DNA of 7,044 bases from Anaerolineae bacterium. Lineage in GTDB: Bacteria; Chloroflexota; Anaerolineae; SpSt-313. A program made the translations under genes and the position numbers. Within the stretch, counting starts at the first letter, position 1, and each line of letters starts with the position of its first letter. The DNA lies in the NCBI GenBank assembly GCA_023511475.1, contig JAIMBM010000152.1:1-7044 (forward strand). The letters are read 5' to 3'. Positions 5,662-7,044 of the stretch are shown piece after piece. The notes under the pieces are model-generated. The model had not been told where the DNA came from and made no database searches. It saw only the letters and a program-made list of their open reading frames with translations.

Positions 5662-7044
5662 TCATGCAAACCCTGCCGCCTTGTACTCCGCCTCACAGCG
5701 CCGCTGCATCTCCTCCGCCGCCTGCTTGCCGGTCATCTGGCCGCGGTAGACCGCCTCGCGCAGCTCGATGTACTGCGTCTGGACAAAGCCTGTGATGGGG
5801 CAGCGGGCGGGCGTATGCCAGTCGGTGGCCTCCTTGACCGACTGCATGTAGAACTCGAGGCCGTTGTAGGTCTTCGGATCGACCGTCTCCAGGTAGGGCT
5901 TGAGGGATGGCAACCAGCCGACCACCTTGAAGATCAGGTCGCAGGCCTCCTTGGTGTTGACGACCTCGGCGATCTTGAAGGCCTCCCTGGCATGCGGCGC
6001 TTCCTTGAACAGGAGGATGTAGTGCCCGCCGTAGCCCTGGACCTTGGCGTCCTTGCGGCTGTCGGGCACGGGCGCCCAGCTGGCGCGGTTGTGCTCGGCA
6101 ACCTCGGGTTTCTCAAAGGTCGTCTCACCCGGATGCCAGTAGCCCTCGATGATCATGGCCTGGACTTCGGTGTTGAAGGAGCCGCCCCAGGTGCCCTGGC
6201 CCTCGACCTGGCGCATCCCAGCCATGTTGTCGGGCCCGGCGATCTTGTAGAACTCGCCCATGACCTCGAGGGACTCGGCCATCTTGTCGTTGGCCAGGTC
6301 GAAGGTGCCCTTCTCCTCGTCGAACCAGTCCCACCCCCAGGAGAGGGCGGCGAAGAAGCCGTTGTCGAACTGGAGAGAGCCACCCATGGCGTCGTAGGGG
6401 TCGAGGCCGATGCGAACCAGGTTGCCGGCGTTGTCGAACTTGGTCAGGGCCTTGTGCCACTCGAGAACTTCGCTCCAGGTGCGTGGCGGCTTGTCGGGAT
6501 CGAGGCCAGCCTCCTCGACCAGCCTGGCGTTGTAGTTCAGGCCGTACCTCAGAAAGCCCTCGAGGGCCGGCACGCCGTACTGCACGCCCTTCCAGAACCC
6601 GTTGCTCCAGGAGCCTTCGAGATAGTTCTCCTTCTTGATGATGGTGCTCGCTGCCACGAGCTCGTCGACTGGCAGCAGCACGCCGCGCGCATAGTAGTCC
6701 AGGTACTGCCCCGCGGGATGGGCGACCGCGTCGGGTGGCGTGCCGCCGGAAACAGCGGTCAGCAGCACCTCAGCGCTGAAGCCGGTCTTGAGCTCGACCG
6801 TGTTATTTCCAATGAGCTCCTTGTAGATGTCGAGCTTCTGGATGTCCTCCCACACGCGGAGCATCTGCCCCCAGGCTGCCCAGAACTGAAGGGTGACGCC
6901 TCCTGCGGCCGGCGCAACGGGCGTTGCCACCGGCTCCTGGGCCTTGGTCGCGACGGGTGCCGTAGCAGGCTTGGCCGAAGGCTGGCTGGGCGCGCAGGCC
7001 GCCATCAGGACGCCCGCGCCCGCCAGGGCACTGTGGCGCAGCAG
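5662..7044 (-). CDS. ABC transporter sugar-binding lipoprotein (5' end beyond window)
   Basis: This is an extracytoplasmic solute-binding protein of family 1 (MalE/UgpB-like), which captures a sugar or glycoside outside the membrane and delivers it to the two permeases encoded next. The reading frame is still open at the right edge, so the true start lies outside the window. The ATG at 7005 is internal to the signal peptide: the 13 codons before it read LLRHSALAGAGVL, then M-A-A-C, a lipobox-like site in a Tat-type lipoprotein leader. The Cys is followed by a linker rich in Ala, Pro and Thr, and the mature domain begins at TLQFWAAWG. The body shows family-typical stretches such as GTPPDAVAH, YGVPALEG, AGNLVRIGLDPYDA and RASWAPVP, and a charged C-terminal helix. 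At least 460 residues are visible, normal for the family. The ligand cannot be read from sequence. A 110-base spacer with a strong hairpin separates it from the first permease. Confidence 0.93.
   Translation of the reverse strand: MLRHSALAGAGVLMAACAPSQPSAKPATAPVATKAQEPVATPVAPAAGGVTLQFWAAWGQMLRVWEDIQKLDIYKELIGNNTVELKTGFSAEVLLTAVSGGTPPDAVAHPAGQYLDYYARGVLLPVDELVAASTIIKKENYLEGSWSNGFWKGVQYGVPALEGFLRYGLNYNARLVEEAGLDPDKPPRTWSEVLEWHKALTKFDNAGNLVRIGLDPYDAMGGSLQFDNGFFAALSWGWDWFDEEKGTFDLANDKMAESLEVMGEFYKIAGPDNMAGMRQVEGQGTWGGSFNTEVQAMIIEGYWHPGETTFEKPEVAEHNRASWAPVPDSRKDAKVQGYGGHYILLFKEAPHAREAFKIAEVVNTKEACDLIFKVVGWLPSLKPYLETVDPKTYNGLEFYMQSVKEATDWHTPARCPITGFVQTQYIELREAVYRGQMTGKQAAEEMQRRCEAEYKAAGFA

Noticed and set aside
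7003..7005. ATG at 7005 as the start of the binding protein
   Set aside because: It falls inside the signal peptide just before the lipobox Cys; the hydrophobic and basic leader continues in frame to the window edge.
1..7044. CRISPR array, insertion sequence or defence system
   Set aside because: No regularly spaced repeats, transposase, terminal inverted repeats with a cargo gene, or nuclease genes are seen; the coding content is ordinary sugar transport and catabolism.

Overview
The window is GC-rich, and every gene I can support reads on the minus strand, so transcription runs from high to low coordinates. It looks like a bacterial carbohydrate uptake and catabolism locus. The lipoprotein N-terminus at the right edge (a Tat-like h-region ending in a Cys, then an Ala/Pro/Thr-rich linker) and the overall style of the proteins resemble Chloroflexota. 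That assignment is by resemblance only; there is no rRNA or marker gene here.

In order of transcription, positions 7044-3690 encode an ABC sugar importer of the MalEFG/UgpBEA type. It comprises a solute-binding lipoprotein (5' end outside the window), a MalF/UgpA-like permease and a MalG/UgpE-like permease. No ATPase gene is present. A perfect 14-bp stem-loop lies between the binding protein and the first permease, where such elements often allow more binding protein than permease to be made.

Positions 3689-3312 are a 378-base non-coding stretch. It holds a 24-bp perfect hairpin and a good sigma70-type promoter (a -35 and a 5/6-match -10 separated by 17 bp) that probably starts a second transcription unit.

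That second unit (3311-385) has three genes. The first is a 276-residue protein whose first ~210 residues match the N-terminal domain of YicI-type GH31 alpha-xylosidases and whose last ~55 residues match the extreme C-terminus of the same family; the whole catalytic barrel is missing. It is followed by a Gfo/Idh/MocA-family NAD(P)-dependent oxidoreductase and a sugar phosphate isomerase/epimerase-like TIM-barrel protein. Three small stem-loops fill the spacer before the last gene, and a stem followed by TTTTT about 70 bases after its stop is a plausible terminator.

Positions 1-384 hold no gene I can support. They contain the terminator and a degenerate copy of the palindromic repeat seen at 3451-3510; a 13-bp fragment of that repeat also occurs at 2429-2441.

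Together, the importer probably brings in an oligosaccharide or glycoside, originally hydrolysed by the GH31 enzyme, and the oxidoreductase and isomerase would process the released sugar. As written, the hydrolase cannot be catalytic, so the pathway is either decaying or served by an enzyme elsewhere. The most notable items are the barrel-less GH31 and the palindromic repeat family. I see no defence system, CRISPR array, transposase or clearly new system.
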